64,000 nt of DNA from Rhea pennata (taxonomy: Eukaryota; Chordata; Aves; Rheiformes; Rheidae), in NCBI RefSeq assembly GCF_028389875.1, contig NC_084668.1, positions 21,815,493 through 21,879,492 on the forward strand. The letters are read 5' to 3'. Positions 62,801 through 64,000 of this stretch are shown piece after piece (position 1 is the stretch's first letter; the number at the start of each line of letters is the position of its first letter). The notes beneath the pieces are model-generated. The model worked only from the letters and a program-made list of their open reading frames with translations. It did not search any database and had not been told where the DNA came from. The position numbers and the translations under genes are program-made.

Positions 62801-63512
62801 ACCTCCCCACCAGAGTTTAGAAATCTTGCGTTTCCTCAGTGCTTCTTTTTGAGGGCAACATTTACGCACTTTTCCCCATTTATTTATACAAGCACAGTTC
62901 TCCTATTATATATTCTCTTTCACTGTGTATCAGCACTGAACAGGAAATATGGACAGAAAGAGGGAAGCAGAAGACTCCAACACTGACCTAAAGTCCCCTT
63001 TGCCTAAGGAGCAGAGAGCAAATAGCTTGCCATCATGCAACACAAATCACACAAGAAATTAGTCAGTAGACCCACTATTAACACTATCAAATAATTGTCC
63101 TTCTTCCCAGAAGAATTCCTCTTTTTCCAGTATTAGGATAAATAATCACCAGAGTTGGGGGGGGGAAGGGTGAGCGGGGAGGGCACTACTGTGAGAACTG
63201 ACTCAGTAATTTCTTTCACTCTGAAAGATTCTGAGAGGATGGAGTAGACTAGGAAGACTGATGAGTAAACCTTGAAAACAGCAGCAATCTATTGAAAAGG
63301 AGGTCAAGAGAAGGCTTTGACGAGGCATGCGTTATTCATGGGTACCAATCACATTATGTCAAAGCTTCTACCCTGTAAGGAAGAGGGGACTCTTCCTTAC
63401 AGCAAACTGGAAAGGTTGGAACCAGAAACAGTGTTGTGTCTAAGAAAGCTGGGGGATTCGCTGTGCACATTTACTTACTTGTATTTCTAGATCACTAACT
63501 ATTTGCTCATAG

Positions 63513-63843
63513 CTCTCACTTACAGACTTACTGCATATAGGAATTTTGGTGTCCATACTTTCCCTTATCATTTACTGTCTCATCAGAGACGGTCACAGAG
63601 TAAGAGACCTGAGTGGAAAGTACATCTTCATAACAAGCTGTGACACTGAGCTTGGAAACTCACTGGCTAAATGGCTTGACAAAAGGGGGTTTCATGTCAT
63701 TGCTGCATGTGTCACAGAAAAAGGAAGGCAAGACCTACAGTCCTGCTGCTCACTCTCACTGAGGACAGTGAACCTGAACTTAGCTGACTCCAGCAGCATT
63801 TCCAGGGCCGTGCTATTTGTGACAGAAGAGACTGCTGGAAAAG
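63513..63843 (+). CDS. Diverged SDR-family gene, first visible exon (partial)
   Basis: In-frame similarity to the N-terminal third of SDR9C proteins (DHRS9, RDH16, HSD17B6): a hydrophobic segment, then D-L-S-G-K-Y-I-F-I-T-S-C-D-T-E-L-G-N-S, G-F-H-V-I-A-A-C-V-T-E-K-G and L-R-T-V-N-L-N-L. The exon ends with donor G|GTAAGT after 63843, the same place and phase as DHRS9 exon 1. The open frame begins after a TAG at 63510-63512 and contains no ATG; a CTTACAG acceptor-like site ends at 63525, so a start in an upstream exon is possible. Of the cofactor-loop glycines (TGxxxGxG), the first is Ser and the second Glu. It is a tandem paralogue of DHRS9 or an RDH-like gene, either a specialised gene or a decaying one. 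Remaining exons lie beyond 64000. Confidence 0.75.
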
Positions 63844-64000
63844 GTAAGTGATAAGGTCAGCGCCCATGAAAAAATGCTTCAGTATAACCAAATGTACCAT
63901 GGCTAGGAGTTCTGCAGAGGAGGGCTCCTCTTACTGAGGAAGCATGTTCATTCGAGACAGACTCTCCATAATAGTTCAAAAAGACCATCTCCAGCAATGC

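Larger units (their letters stand above)
54860..63512. other. DHRS9 3' UTR and intergenic region
   Basis: About 8.65 kb after the DHRS9 stop. Apart from the probable 3' UTR, no exon was recognised on either strand. Small repeats occur near 62668-62800. Open frames up to 100 codons (59809-60111) do not resemble known proteins. Confidence 0.6.

Overview
The window is vertebrate nuclear DNA, most likely from a bird or other sauropsid. Split genes with GT-AG introns, AT-rich introns, few recognisable transposable elements and a compact ABC-transporter gene all suggest this. The assignment is inference; no species-diagnostic marker was found.

The left 40 kb (about 1-40004, minus strand) is the bile salt export pump gene ABCB11. 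Twenty-four coding exons were placed by protein similarity plus splice signals. They run from the start codon (complement of 39975-39977) to a 15-nt exon piece at the very left edge. All intron phases agree, so the in-window product is one uninterrupted frame of about 1053 residues. It covers TMD1, the whole of NBD1, the linker and TMD2 up to the start of TM12. NBD2 and the stop codon lie beyond the left edge. Family motifs are clear: Walker A, Q-loop, the MSGGQ signature, a Walker B ending in Met, D-loop and H-loop.

From 40005 to about 50762 is a 10.7-kb intergenic interval between two divergently transcribed genes. It should hold the non-coding first exon and promoter of ABCB11 and the upstream region of the next gene. 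Only weak candidates were found (one possible first exon, two imperfect IR-1 nuclear-receptor motifs), plus several hairpin-forming inverted repeats and a GC-rich block.

From 50763 to 54859 (plus strand) is an intact four-coding-exon short-chain dehydrogenase/reductase gene, DHRS9, predicted at 322 residues. After a further 8.7 kb without a recognisable gene, the first visible exon of a second, diverged SDR gene starts near 63513 and runs off the right edge. It has no in-frame ATG in the window and has lost two glycines of the cofactor loop.

ABCB11 next to DHRS9 matches the arrangement known from other vertebrates. One product exports bile salts across the hepatocyte canalicular membrane; the other is a microsomal retinoid/3-alpha-hydroxysteroid dehydrogenase. 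No previously undescribed system is evident. The points most worth a second look are the degenerate second SDR gene, a small lineage-variable N-terminal exon set in ABCB11, the GC-rich micro-intron at the left edge and a CpG-dense NBD1 exon.
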